Below, one piece after another: positions 8,120 through 16,074 of a stretch of 64,000 bases of DNA; within the stretch, counting starts at the first letter, position 1; the number at the start of each line of letters is the position of its first letter. Both the position numbers and the translations under genes were made by a program. The notes beneath the pieces were generated by a model, which was not told the DNA's origin, made no database searches, and worked only from the letters and a program-made list of their open reading frames with translations. The stretch is from Mycobacterium sp. IDR2000157661 (lineage in GTDB: Bacteria; Actinomycetota; Actinomycetes; Mycobacteriales; Mycobacteriaceae). The stretch lies in assembly GCF_022317005.1 (NCBI RefSeq), contig NZ_CP081006.1, positions 3,100,001 through 3,164,000 on the forward strand, read 5' to 3'.

Positions 8120-8582
8120 GAATCTGGGTATGGAACTCGGCGACAACATCCTGTGGCATCTCAAGCAGGCGTGGTACTTCTCGCTCACCGCGGTCAACGA
8201 CGCGGTCAGCCAGCACGGTGTGAGCACCGCCCAGATCGGTGTACTGCGCCAACTCGCCAACGAGCCCGGCTTGTCCGGTGCGGAACTCGCGCGCCGGCTG
8301 CTGATCACACCGCAAGGTGTGCAACTCGCGGTCAAGGCGCTCGAGCAGCGAGGTTTGTTGGAACGCAGGCCCGACCCACAGCACGCGCGAATCCTGAAGG
8401 CCTATTTGACCGACGAAGGGCGCAAGGTGGCCACCGCTGTGGTCAGTGACGCGATCGCCGCCCACGAGGAGGTGTTCGGGGTGCTCACGCCGGAGGAACA
8501 GCAGACCCTGCGCGACCTGTTGGCGCGTGTGGTCGAGAAAGGCACAGGGCACACGCTGGTCGACGACCACATCGGCGACTGA
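8112..8582 (+). CDS. MarR family transcriptional regulator
   Basis: A 156-residue winged-helix protein. The recognition region is GLSGAELARRLLITPQGVQLAVKALEQRG in parts (about residues 52-80) followed by the wing with D-P-x-H-A-R. The ATG overlaps the end of the amidohydrolase by 8 bases, so it is the last gene of the Rieske 1 operon and is co-transcribed with it. It probably controls this operon and the one at 9765 through the near-identical sites at 5156 and 9735 (inference from location). MarR proteins usually respond to aromatic or lipophilic acids. Confidence 0.9.
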   Translation: MPENLGMELGDNILWHLKQAWYFSLTAVNDAVSQHGVSTAQIGVLRQLANEPGLSGAELARRLLITPQGVQLAVKALEQRGLLERRPDPQHARILKAYLTDEGRKVATAVVSDAIAAHEEVFGVLTPEEQQTLRDLLARVVEKGTGHTLVDDHIGD

Positions 8583-8587
8583 CCAAG

Positions 8588-9676
8588 TCAGCCGTTACCG
8601 AACCCGACCCGACTGCGGATCAGCGGCAGCGTGGCCATCGTCGCGAACCCGGCGGGCGCGTCGCAGATCGCGGGCACGGCGTTGAGAACCTGCATGGCGG
8701 TGGCGACGTTGGCCGATTGCACATGCTCCTCCATGCTCGCATCGCGAGTGAAGCTGGCCAAGGAGAAGAAGTGCGTCCGCATCGACGGGTCGCCCTCGAC
8801 GGTCAACGTCCAGCCGTGCTGCGGCCGGGGCCAGTGCTCGGGATACTCGCCGCCGACCGTCCATAGCGTCTCGATCTCGACGAGCGTCTCGCCGTTTCGC
8901 CGCCCAGACCAGTTCCAGCGTTGTCCCGCAGTGGTTCCCGCACGAAGGACATGGTCGAAGATCTGATGGTCGGCCTTGGCTGCGACGGCGTCGACGGTGG
9001 CGGTGACCTCGTCGATGCCGGCATTGAGCGCGTCGGCCACCAGCCAGACCTGCTCGCTGAAGATCTCGCTGTTGAAGGCGAGGAAGTCGGTGGCCGTGGG
9101 GCCGATGTCCTCGACGGGTTGACCGAACGCCATGTTGTCGAACGTGATCGACGTGCTGTCGTAGGCCGACCAGTCGGCGCGCTCCTGCAGCCTGATCTTT
9201 TCGATGGTGCGGCTCATCCCCGACAGGGCCAGCGGCAGCACCCCGGACAGGTTGCCGGGGTTCAGGCCGGCGCCGTGCACGGTGGTGCCGCCGGTCCGGC
9301 ACGCGTCGAGCAGGCGCTTCTGGTCGGCCTCGGGCATGCGCCGCGGGTGGAACAGGAACGCGGTGGTGGCGACGTTCTTGCCGCCGGCGAGAATCGCGCA
9401 AACCTCGTCGAGATCGGTGTTGCGCGGTGTGTAGAGCACGCAGTCGGCGTCGAGTGCCAGCACTCGGTCGACGTCGGTGGTGGCGGTCACCCCGACCTCA
9501 TTGCGCCCCACCAACGCGCCGATGTCCGCGCCGTCCTTGTCGGCGGAATAAACCCGTGCGCCGACGATCTCTAGGCCGGTGGGGTGGTCGATGATCGCGG
9601 TGAGCATTTCTTTACCGACCGCGCCGGTGCCCCAGGCGATGACGCGATACGGCCGGCGGTTCGTCGCGGCATTCAT
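8588..9676 (-). CDS. NAD(P)-binding dihydrodipicolinate reductase-like protein
   Basis: A 362-residue protein with an N-terminal Rossmann fold (VIAWGTGAVGKEML, about residues 11-24) and a C-terminal dihydrodipicolinate reductase-like domain. Homologs in mycobacteria are annotated as NAD(P)H-dependent amine dehydrogenase family or dihydrodipicolinate reductase-like proteins; no substrate is established. ATG at 9676 is preferred to the longer frame because the Rossmann strand starts 11 residues later. It converges on the MarR gene (5-base gap) and is divergent from the reductase at 9765, sharing the 88-base region with the CAAGTACTTG element. Confidence 0.8.
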   Translation of the reverse strand: MNAATNRRPYRVIAWGTGAVGKEMLTAIIDHPTGLEIVGARVYSADKDGADIGALVGRNEVGVTATTDVDRVLALDADCVLYTPRNTDLDEVCAILAGGKNVATTAFLFHPRRMPEADQKRLLDACRTGGTTVHGAGLNPGNLSGVLPLALSGMSRTIEKIRLQERADWSAYDSTSITFDNMAFGQPVEDIGPTATDFLAFNSEIFSEQVWLVADALNAGIDEVTATVDAVAAKADHQIFDHVLRAGTTAGQRWNWSGRRNGETLVEIETLWTVGGEYPEHWPRPQHGWTLTVEGDPSMRTHFFSLASFTRDASMEEHVQSANVATAMQVLNAVPAICDAPAGFATMATLPLIRSRVGFGNG

Positions 9677-9734
9677 CCGCAGTATTCGACCACGCACCCT
9701 GTGATCGGCGCGGGCGAAACCGCCCACTTGATAC

Positions 9735-9753
9735 CAATCACAAGTACTTGATA
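9735..9753. promoter_or_regulatory. Putative operator with perfect CAAGTACTTG palindrome
   Basis: CAATCACAAGTACTTGATA lies 12 bases before the ATG at 9765 and matches the site at 5156-5174 at 18 of 19 positions in opposite orientation. ACTTGATAC is also repeated directly at 9726-9734 and 9746-9754, exactly 20 bases apart, which would place two half-sites on the same face of the helix. Its position next to the start suggests repression. Confidence 0.6.
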
Positions 9754-9764
9754 CTCTGTGGGCG

Positions 9765-10784
9765 ATGTCGGAACAAGTGGTGGAGTTCGCGCCCCTGCGC
9801 ATCAAACGTGTGGTGCGTGAGACCAGCGATGCAGTGTCGCTGGTGCTCGATGTGCCCGCGCACTGCTCGCACCGCTTCCAGTATCACGCCGGCCAGTACC
9901 TGACACTGCGGGTGAAGGTCGCCGGTGAGGACCACCGTCGCTGTTATTCGATGTCGTCGTCACCGCACAGCGGTGAGCAACTCCAGATCACCGTCAAGCG
10001 CGATCCGTGCGGGCTGGTCTCGAACTTCCTCAACGACACCGTTGCCGAGGGCGACGAGTTACACGCTGCGCCGCCCGAAGGCCGGTTCATCCTCGGCGAA
10101 ACCGAGCGTGACATCGTCGCTCTCGCAGGCGGCAGCGGTATCACGCCGATATTCTCGCTGATCGGTTCGGCACTGGTGAGTACCGCTCGGCGCGTCGAAC
10201 TGTTCTACGCCAACCGAAGCCGCGAATCGGTGATCTTCGGCGAGTCGTTGGCCGCGCTCGCCGGTGCCAACCCCGACCGCCTGGTGGTGACCCACCACTT
10301 CGACGACGAGGCGGGTGTCGTGCAGGCCGCCGCGGTCAAGGCGTTCATCGACGCGGACCGCGACGCGGACTACTACATCTGCGGGCCGGGCCCGTTCATG
10401 CACACCGTCGAGGAAACGCTGCTGACCGCCGGTGTGCCGCGGGACCGGTTGCACCTCGAGAGGTTCCACGTCGCACCGGTGTCCAGCGAGGTTGCCGCGG
10501 CGAGCGAGCGGACCGCGGAGGTGGTCATCGAGCTCGATCGCAAGACCACCAAGGCGTCCTACCGGGCGGGCAACACGCTGTTGCAGACCGCCCGGATCGC
10601 CGGCTTGCGCGCGCCGTCATCATGCGAGACCGGTTCTTGCGGAACGTGTATGGCGCGTCTGGAATCGGGCAGCGCCCGGATGTTGAACAACGACGCGCTC
10701 GACGACGACGAAGTGGCCGAGGGCTGGGTACTGACGTGTCAATCCCTGCCCACGAGCCGCACAGTCCATGTGGTCTACGAGTAG
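9765..10784 (+). CDS. Ferredoxin reductase with C-terminal plant-type [2Fe-2S] domain (KshB-like)
   Basis: A 339-residue electron-transfer protein with the order FAD-binding barrel (RCYSMSSSP, about residues 58-66), NAD-binding domain (GGSGITPIFS, YICGPGPFM) and C-terminal ferredoxin. The cluster ligands are C287, C292, C295 and C325 (C-x4-C-x2-C-x29-C). This is the layout of KshB, the reductase of 3-ketosteroid 9-alpha-hydroxylase, and of other Rieske oxygenase reductases. It is the first gene of the operon that includes Rieske oxygenase 2, and is the only such reductase in the window, so it probably feeds both oxygenases. Confidence 0.92.
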   Translation: MSEQVVEFAPLRIKRVVRETSDAVSLVLDVPAHCSHRFQYHAGQYLTLRVKVAGEDHRRCYSMSSSPHSGEQLQITVKRDPCGLVSNFLNDTVAEGDELHAAPPEGRFILGETERDIVALAGGSGITPIFSLIGSALVSTARRVELFYANRSRESVIFGESLAALAGANPDRLVVTHHFDDEAGVVQAAAVKAFIDADRDADYYICGPGPFMHTVEETLLTAGVPRDRLHLERFHVAPVSSEVAAASERTAEVVIELDRKTTKASYRAGNTLLQTARIAGLRAPSSCETGSCGTCMARLESGSARMLNNDALDDDEVAEGWVLTCQSLPTSRTVHVVYE

Positions 10785-10794
10785 GGGTGGGTCG

Positions 10795-11538
10795 ATGACG
10801 CGAGTTGCGGTGGTGACGGGCGGCGCGTCCGGGATGGGGGATGCGACCTGCCGCGAGCTCGGCAGGCGAGGGCACAAGGTCGCCGTGCTGGACATCAACG
10901 GCGAGGCGGCGCAACGGGTTGCCGAAGAGCTGCGCTCCGCCGGCGTGACGGCACTGGGGGTCGCGGCGGACGTCAGCGACCGGCAGGCCGTCGAAGACGC
11001 GTTCGCGAAGGTGCGCACCGAGTTGGGCCCAGTGCATGTCCTGGTCACCAGCGCGGGTGCGGTCGATTGGTCGCCGTTCACCGAGATCAGCATTCAGGCC
11101 TGGCAGCGACTCGTCGACGTCAACCTGACCGGAACGTTCCACTGCTGCCAGGTGGCGGTGCCGGACATGTTGGAGGCGGGCTGGGGGCGAATCGTCATGA
11201 TCTCCTCGTCGAGCGCGCAGCGCGGCTCGCCGAAGATGGCCCACTACGCCGCCTCCAAGGGTGCGTTGATCTCGCTGACGAAGTCGCTGGCGCGCGAGTA
11301 CGGAGCAAACGGCATCACGGTCAACAACATTCCGCCGTCGGCCATCGAGACACCGATGCAGCACGCGGGCCAAGCCGCCGGACATCTGCCATCCAACGAT
11401 CAGATGGCGGCAAGCGTTCCCGTGGGCCACCTCGGGACCGGTGACGACATCGCGGCCGCTGTCGGGTTCCTGTGTTCGGAGGAGGCGGGATTCATCACCG
11501 GACAGGTGCTCGGCGTGAACGGCGGATCGGTGCTCTAG
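10795..11538 (+). CDS. Short-chain dehydrogenase/reductase (SDR)
   Basis: A 247-residue classical SDR. The cofactor motif is TGGASGMGD (residues 8-16), and the active site shows the SSSS stretch with Tyr and Lys in HYAASKGAL. It interconverts an alcohol and ketone with NAD(P). ATG at 10795 is preferred to an upstream frame-mate because AGGGGTGG precedes it. It resembles the SDR at 43560-44258 (both end in a GQxLGVNGG pattern and share the PP-IDTPM/PP-IETPM segment). It stands between the reductase and Rieske 2, as expected for oxidising a hydroxylated product. Confidence 0.9.
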   Translation: MTRVAVVTGGASGMGDATCRELGRRGHKVAVLDINGEAAQRVAEELRSAGVTALGVAADVSDRQAVEDAFAKVRTELGPVHVLVTSAGAVDWSPFTEISIQAWQRLVDVNLTGTFHCCQVAVPDMLEAGWGRIVMISSSSAQRGSPKMAHYAASKGALISLTKSLAREYGANGITVNNIPPSAIETPMQHAGQAAGHLPSNDQMAASVPVGHLGTGDDIAAAVGFLCSEEAGFITGQVLGVNGGSVL

Positions 11539-11575
11539 ATGACACCCAACAGCGTCCAACGACAGGGAGGTTCGC

Positions 11576-12847
11576 ATGGGGACGTGGCCTAAGCCGGCGG
11601 AGGGAAGCTGGACCGAGCACTACCCGGATCTCGGTACCGGGCCGATCTCGTTCCGCGACTCGATCTCCCCCGAGTTCTACGAACTCGAGCGTGAGGCGGT
11701 CTTCAAACGGGCGTGGCTCAACGTGGCCCGCGTTGAGGAACTGCCCCGCGTCGGCAGCTATCTGACGAAGGAGATCGACGCCGCAAGGACGTCGGTGATC
11801 GTGGCGCGAGGCAAGGATCAACAGATTCGCGCCTTCTACAATATCTGCCGCCACCGCGGAAACAAGTTGGTGTGGAACGACTATCCCAACGAAGAGGTCA
11901 AGGGCACCTGCCGTCAGTTCACCTGCAAGTACCACGGGTGGCGCTACGACCTGAAGGGCGACCTGACGTTCGTTCAGCAGGAGGGCGAGTTCTTCGGCCT
12001 GGACAGCTCACAGTACGGCCTCAAGCCGGTGAACTGCGACGTGTGGAACGGATTCATCTTCATCAACTTCGACCCCCAACCGCGGTGGAGCCTGCGCGAG
12101 TTCCTCGGTCCCATGATCACCGCGCTCGACGACTACCCCTTCGAATTGATGACCGAGCGTTACGAATTCGAGGCGCACAACAACAGCAACTGGAAGATCT
12201 TCGCCGACGCGTTCCAGGAGTACTACCACGTGCCGTCGCTGCATTCGCAGCAGGTGCCCAGCGAGGTGCGACAGCCCAACGCGACGTTCGAGTGCGGGCA
12301 CTTCCAGATCGACGGTCCGCACCGGTTGGTGTCCACCGCGGGCACCCGGCGATGGCTGCTCGCGCCGGAGTTCATGTATCCCGTCGAGCGGGTCACGCGC
12401 AGCGGGCTGGTAGGTCCGTGGCGCACCCCTGAGACGCACCAGTCGGCCGGTTTGAACCCGGGCGGCATCGAGCCGTGGGGCATCACGAACTTCCAGATCT
12501 TCCCCAATCTGGAGATCCTCATCTATCACGGTTGGTATCTGCTGTACCGGTACTGGCCGACGTCACACAACACCCATAAGTTCGAGGCGTACAACGCCTT
12601 TCATCCGGCGCGCACCGTGCGCGAGCGCATCGAACACGAGGTCGCCTCCGTTGTGCTCAAGGAGTTCGCGCTGCAGGACGCCGGCATGCTCGGCGGCACG
12701 CAGGCGGCGCTGGAGTACGGCCTGGACGAGCCGATCGTCGACGACTATCCGCTCAGCGACCAGGAGATCCTCGTCCGTCACCTACACCACGAGGCGGTCA
12801 AGTGGGTCGCGGAGTACCAGGCCGAGCGCAGCCCGGTGGGGGTGTGA
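11576..12847 (+). CDS. Rieske non-haem iron oxygenase, large subunit (copy 2)
   Basis: A 423-residue paralog of the enzyme at 5246, colinear without gaps through the catalytic region: Rieske ligands C91, H93, C117, H120 and iron-binding H218 and H223 in DAFQEYYHVPSLH. The RBS AGGGAGG lies just before the ATG. Differences cluster after residue 223, in the substrate pocket region, so the two oxygenases probably act on different positions or successive intermediates. It is followed after two bases by its own small partner gene. Confidence 0.93.
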   Translation: MGTWPKPAEGSWTEHYPDLGTGPISFRDSISPEFYELEREAVFKRAWLNVARVEELPRVGSYLTKEIDAARTSVIVARGKDQQIRAFYNICRHRGNKLVWNDYPNEEVKGTCRQFTCKYHGWRYDLKGDLTFVQQEGEFFGLDSSQYGLKPVNCDVWNGFIFINFDPQPRWSLREFLGPMITALDDYPFELMTERYEFEAHNNSNWKIFADAFQEYYHVPSLHSQQVPSEVRQPNATFECGHFQIDGPHRLVSTAGTRRWLLAPEFMYPVERVTRSGLVGPWRTPETHQSAGLNPGGIEPWGITNFQIFPNLEILIYHGWYLLYRYWPTSHNTHKFEAYNAFHPARTVRERIEHEVASVVLKEFALQDAGMLGGTQAALEYGLDEPIVDDYPLSDQEILVRHLHHEAVKWVAEYQAERSPVGV

Positions 12848-12849
12848 TC

Positions 12850-13185
12850 ATGACGGAAAGCCGACTGCCCAGCGCCTTCGCCGAGTTCGAGCGGTTCGCC
12901 GAGAAATGGTGTCTGGCAACCGAAGCCGAGCGATGGGAGAGGCGGCTATCCACACCGATGCCGAAGATCCGCGAGTTCTACGACGCCTTCTCACCGCGTT
13001 TCGAGGAGGCCATCGACTACTGCGACAAGTTCCCGCTCGACGACGTACCCGAGGATGCGCTGAACCTGCTGCACCTCATCTACTCGATGATCATGGTCTC
13101 GATGGCCGTCGAGATCTTCGGAACCCAGAAGCCCGCCGATTCCGCCGACGCCGTCATGCACCGCGTCAGCGCACCGGTGCCGTGA
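12850..13185 (+). CDS. Small conserved partner of Rieske oxygenase (copy 2), unknown function
   Basis: A 111-residue homolog of 6513-6863. Shared columns include W-CLxTEAER, FYDA, EEAI-YCDKF-LDD-PED-LNLLHL-YSMI and the terminal VSAPVP. The start ATG at 12850 immediately follows the oxygenase stop (12847); an in-frame GTG at 12844 is possible. Retention of this gene after both oxygenase copies is the strongest evidence that the proteins act together. Confidence 0.8.
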   Translation: MTESRLPSAFAEFERFAEKWCLATEAERWERRLSTPMPKIREFYDAFSPRFEEAIDYCDKFPLDDVPEDALNLLHLIYSMIMVSMAVEIFGTQKPADSADAVMHRVSAPVP

Positions 13186-13201
13186 GGAACAGAAAGGCAT
13201 C

Positions 13202-14047
13202 ATGAGTCTGCTGACGATCAACAAGCTCACCGCATCCGTCGGCGCGGAGGTGACGGGCCTCGATTCGGAGAAGCTGGCGGCCGACGACGCGCTCGGATCA
13301 GCTGTGCTCGAAGCATTGGAAGACAATGGCGTGCTGGTCTTCCCGGGCCTGCACCTCGAACCGCAGGCGCAGGTCGAGTTCTGCCGGCGCCTGGGTGAGA
13401 TCGACCACTCCTCCGACGGGCACCATCCCGTCGCGGGCATCTACCCGGTGACGCTCGACAAGTCGAAGAACTCGTCGGCGGCGTACCTGAAGGCGACGTT
13501 CGACTGGCACATCGACGGTTGCACACCGACCAACGACGAGTACCCGCAGATGGCCACGGTGCTCTCGGCGCTGCACGTCGCAGAGCGCGGTGGTGAGACG
13601 GAGTTCGCCAGTTCGTACGGCGCCTACGACGCCCTTTCCGACGACGAGAAGAAGCGGCTCGCGCCGCTGCGCGTCGTGCACTCGCTGGAGGCCTCGCAGC
13701 GCCGCGTGCATCCGGATCCGTCGCCGGAGATCGTGGCGAAGTGGCGGTCGCGTCCCACGCACGAGCACCCGCTGGTGTGGACGCACCGCAGCGGCCGCAA
13801 GTCGCTGGTTCTCGGCGCGTCGGCCGACTATGTGGTCGGCATGGATCCCGACGAGGGCCGGACGCTGCTGGCCGACCTGCTCGATCGGGCCACCGAGTCC
13901 GAGAAGGTCTACAGCCACAGCTGGGCGGTCGGCGACACGGTCATCTGGGACAACCGCGGCGTGCTGCACCGCGCTGCGCCCTACGACCCGGATTCACCAC
14001 GGGAGATGCTGCGCACGACGGTGCTGGGCGACGAGCCGATCCAGTAA
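13202..14047 (+). CDS. TauD/TfdA family Fe(II)/2-oxoglutarate dioxygenase
   Basis: A 281-residue member of the TauD/TfdA family. The iron facial triad is H103 and D105 (DWHIDG) plus H256 (GVLHRA), and R271 in the C-terminal segment is placed to bind 2-oxoglutarate. It hydroxylates a substrate with release of CO2 and succinate; the substrate is not predictable. It is the last gene of the reductase-SDR-Rieske 2 unit, 16 bases after the small partner, with GAAAGG as ribosome site. Confidence 0.9.
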   Translation: MSLLTINKLTASVGAEVTGLDSEKLAADDALGSAVLEALEDNGVLVFPGLHLEPQAQVEFCRRLGEIDHSSDGHHPVAGIYPVTLDKSKNSSAAYLKATFDWHIDGCTPTNDEYPQMATVLSALHVAERGGETEFASSYGAYDALSDDEKKRLAPLRVVHSLEASQRRVHPDPSPEIVAKWRSRPTHEHPLVWTHRSGRKSLVLGASADYVVGMDPDEGRTLLADLLDRATESEKVYSHSWAVGDTVIWDNRGVLHRAAPYDPDSPREMLRTTVLGDEPIQ

Positions 14048-14116
14048 AAGCTGAGCAGCTGCACAGCGGCCTCGTTGACGCCGAGGTCGCACTGTGGAAA
14101 TCTGATACCCCGATAT

Positions 14117-14131
14117 GAGAATCCCGTTCTC
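14117..14131. promoter_or_regulatory. Putative operator GAGAAT-ccc-GTTCTC upstream of P450
   Basis: GAGAATCCCGTTCTC lies in the gap before the P450 at 14163 and is flanked by T and A that extend the symmetry. Related 15-base elements occur at 28820, 28944, 44301 and 44467, all in promoter regions of catabolic units, which suggests one local regulator. Confidence 0.6.
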
Positions 14132-14162
14132 ATACCCTGAGATCGTCGAAAACGGAGGGCGC

Positions 14163-15479
14163 ATGGCGGAGGACCTCACCTCGGTCGACTTCTTCCGGGA
14201 CGGTCGTCTGACCGACGACCCGTACCCGTTCTACGAGGCACTGCGGAACAAGTGCCCGGTCAGCCGCGAGGACCACTACGGCGTGACGATGGTGACCGGC
14301 TGGCAGGAGGCCGTCGACGTCTACAACGACTCGGAGACGTTCTCCTCGTGCATCTCGGTGACCGGCCCGTTCCCCGGCTTCCCGGTGTCCACCGAGGGTA
14401 TGGACGACATCACCGACCTGATCGTCGAGCACCGTGACGAGATCCCGTTCAGCGACCAGCTGCCCACGCTGGACCCGCCGACCCACACCAACCACCGCGC
14501 CCTGCTGATGCGGCTGATCACGCCCAAGCGCCTCAAGGAGAACGAGGACGCGATGTGGCAGCTCGCCGACGACATCCTCGACGAGTTCCTCGCGCCCGCG
14601 GACGCGAGGAGCAAAACAGGCAGCGGCGAGGGTGAGTTCATCAAGGGCTTCGCGGCGCCGTTCACCCTGCGCGTGATCGCCGACCTGCTCGGTGTGCCCG
14701 AGGAGGACCGGCCGGAACTGCTCGAGCGGCTGGCGCGCGGCACGCATGGCGGTGGCCTCGGTAACGCCGAGAAGACACTGACCAAGACGCCCCTGGAGTA
14801 TCTCTACGAGGTCTTCGCCGAGTATGTCGAGGACCGTCGTCGTGAACCGCGCGACGACGTGCTGACCGGGCTGGCGACGGCCACGTTCCCGGACGGGACG
14901 ATGCCGGAGGTGGCCGACGTGGTGCGCGTGGCCACCAACGTGTTCTCCGCCGGGCAGGAGACGACTGTGCGGCTGCTGTCGACCGCGCTCAAGGTGATGG
15001 GCGACCAGCCCAACATCCAGCGCAAGCTGCGCGAGGACCGCAGCCTGCTGCCGAACTTCATCGAGGAGTGCCTGCGCATCGAGAGCCCCGTCAAGGGTGA
15101 CTTCCGGTTGTCGCGAGTTCCGACAAATGTCGGCGAGCAGTCGCTGGGTGCCGGTTGCACGGTGATGGTGATCAACGGCGCCGCCAACCGCGATCCCCGG
15201 CGTTTCGAGGATCCCGACACCTTCGATCCGGAGCGCAAGAACGCACGTCAGCATCTGGCGTTCGGCCGCGGCATCCACAGCTGCCCGGGGGCACCGCTGG
15301 CGCGCGCCGAGACCAGGGTCGGGCTCGAGCGACTGCTGGACCGCACCACCGACATCCGGATCAGCGAGAAGCACCACGGCCCGGCCGGAGAGCGTCGCTA
15401 CCAATACATTCCGACGTACATCCTGCGCGGCCTGACCGAGTTGCATCTCGAGTTCGACGTGGTCTCGGGTGAGGCCTGA
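14163..15479 (+). CDS. Cytochrome P450
   Basis: A 438-residue soluble bacterial-type P450. The oxygen-binding I-helix has SAGQETT, the K-helix ExxR is ECLR, and the haem loop is FGRGIHSCPG with axial Cys about residue 374. ATG at 14163 is chosen because GGAGGG lies just before it; the frame stays open upstream to 14115 inside the operator. The TGA overlaps the ferredoxin ATG (TGATG), so the two are coupled. It is most like the P450 at 60862 in the window (shared TPKRLKENED and SPVK segments). Confidence 0.93.
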   Translation: MAEDLTSVDFFRDGRLTDDPYPFYEALRNKCPVSREDHYGVTMVTGWQEAVDVYNDSETFSSCISVTGPFPGFPVSTEGMDDITDLIVEHRDEIPFSDQLPTLDPPTHTNHRALLMRLITPKRLKENEDAMWQLADDILDEFLAPADARSKTGSGEGEFIKGFAAPFTLRVIADLLGVPEEDRPELLERLARGTHGGGLGNAEKTLTKTPLEYLYEVFAEYVEDRRREPRDDVLTGLATATFPDGTMPEVADVVRVATNVFSAGQETTVRLLSTALKVMGDQPNIQRKLREDRSLLPNFIEECLRIESPVKGDFRLSRVPTNVGEQSLGAGCTVMVINGAANRDPRRFEDPDTFDPERKNARQHLAFGRGIHSCPGAPLARAETRVGLERLLDRTTDIRISEKHHGPAGERRYQYIPTYILRGLTELHLEFDVVSGEA

Positions 15480-15670
15480 TGAAAGTCACCGTCGACGAGG
15501 ACCGCTGTGCCGGTCACGGGATGTGCCTCACGCTGTGCCCTGAGGTGTTCGAGATGACCGATGACGGCTGGGCGGTCGCCGACCCCGAAGATGTGCCTGC
15601 CGGTCTGGAGAATGCCGCCCGCGACGCCATCCAGAACTGTCCAGAACAAGCGATCCGTGAGATCGACTGA
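15479..15670 (+). CDS. Small [3Fe-4S]-type ferredoxin, P450 redox partner
   Basis: A 63-residue ferredoxin with C10-AGHGM-C16 and the distal Cys in NCPEQAI. This is the pattern of single-cluster ferredoxins that serve bacterial P450s. An additional Cys at position 20 (LCPEVF) is not found in the other three small ferredoxins of the window and could allow a fourth ligand. It is translationally coupled to the P450 at 14163. Confidence 0.92.
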   Translation: MKVTVDEDRCAGHGMCLTLCPEVFEMTDDGWAVADPEDVPAGLENAARDAIQNCPEQAIREID

Positions 15671-15686
15671 CTGACGAGGAGTTTCA

Positions 15687-15974
15687 GTGCCCAAGGCGTA
15701 TATCCTCATCACCGAGGACGTGAAAGATCCGGCCGGGATGGCCGAATACGGCAAGGCGGCGAGCAAGGCGATGGCCGGTGCGACATTGCTGTCGTTCGAC
15801 CAAAAGCCCGAGCGGCTTGAGGGGGAGTGGCACGGCACTCAGACGGTGCTGCTGGAGTTCGAGTCCGAGGAGGCGGCCAAGGAGTGGTATCACTCGGACG
15901 CCTACCAGGAGGCGGTCAAGCTGCGTCAGGCCGCCGCGGACTGCAACGGCGTCATCCTGCACGGCCTGGGCTAG
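15687..15974 (+). CDS. DUF1330 family protein
   Basis: A 95-residue single-domain protein of the DUF1330 family (dimeric alpha/beta-barrel fold), recognised from the MPKAYILI start, FEExxA-like ESEEAAKEWYHSDAY segment and family length. Function is unknown. GTG at 15687 follows a GAGGAG ribosome site 16 bases after the ferredoxin, so it is the third gene of the P450 unit. Confidence 0.8.
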   Translation: MPKAYILITEDVKDPAGMAEYGKAASKAMAGATLLSFDQKPERLEGEWHGTQTVLLEFESEEAAKEWYHSDAYQEAVKLRQAAADCNGVILHGLG

Positions 15975-15989
15975 TTTGGGGATCGCCGG

Positions 15990-16050
15990 CGCGAAATAGC
16001 ACTCCTGGTCGTCAATCACGCGGTTCCACAGCCGGGAATGCTATTTCGCG
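15990..16050. repeat. 12-base inverted repeat between convergent genes
   Basis: CGCGAAATAGCA (15990-16001) and TGCTATTTCGCG (16039-16050) are perfect complements separated by 37 bases. The element fills the gap between the convergent DUF1330 gene (ends 15974) and P450 (ends 16075). It lacks a U-tract, so it may be a dispersed intergenic repeat rather than a classical terminator. Confidence 0.6.
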
Positions 16051-16074
16051 AGCGGAGCGCCTGCGGGCCCCGCA

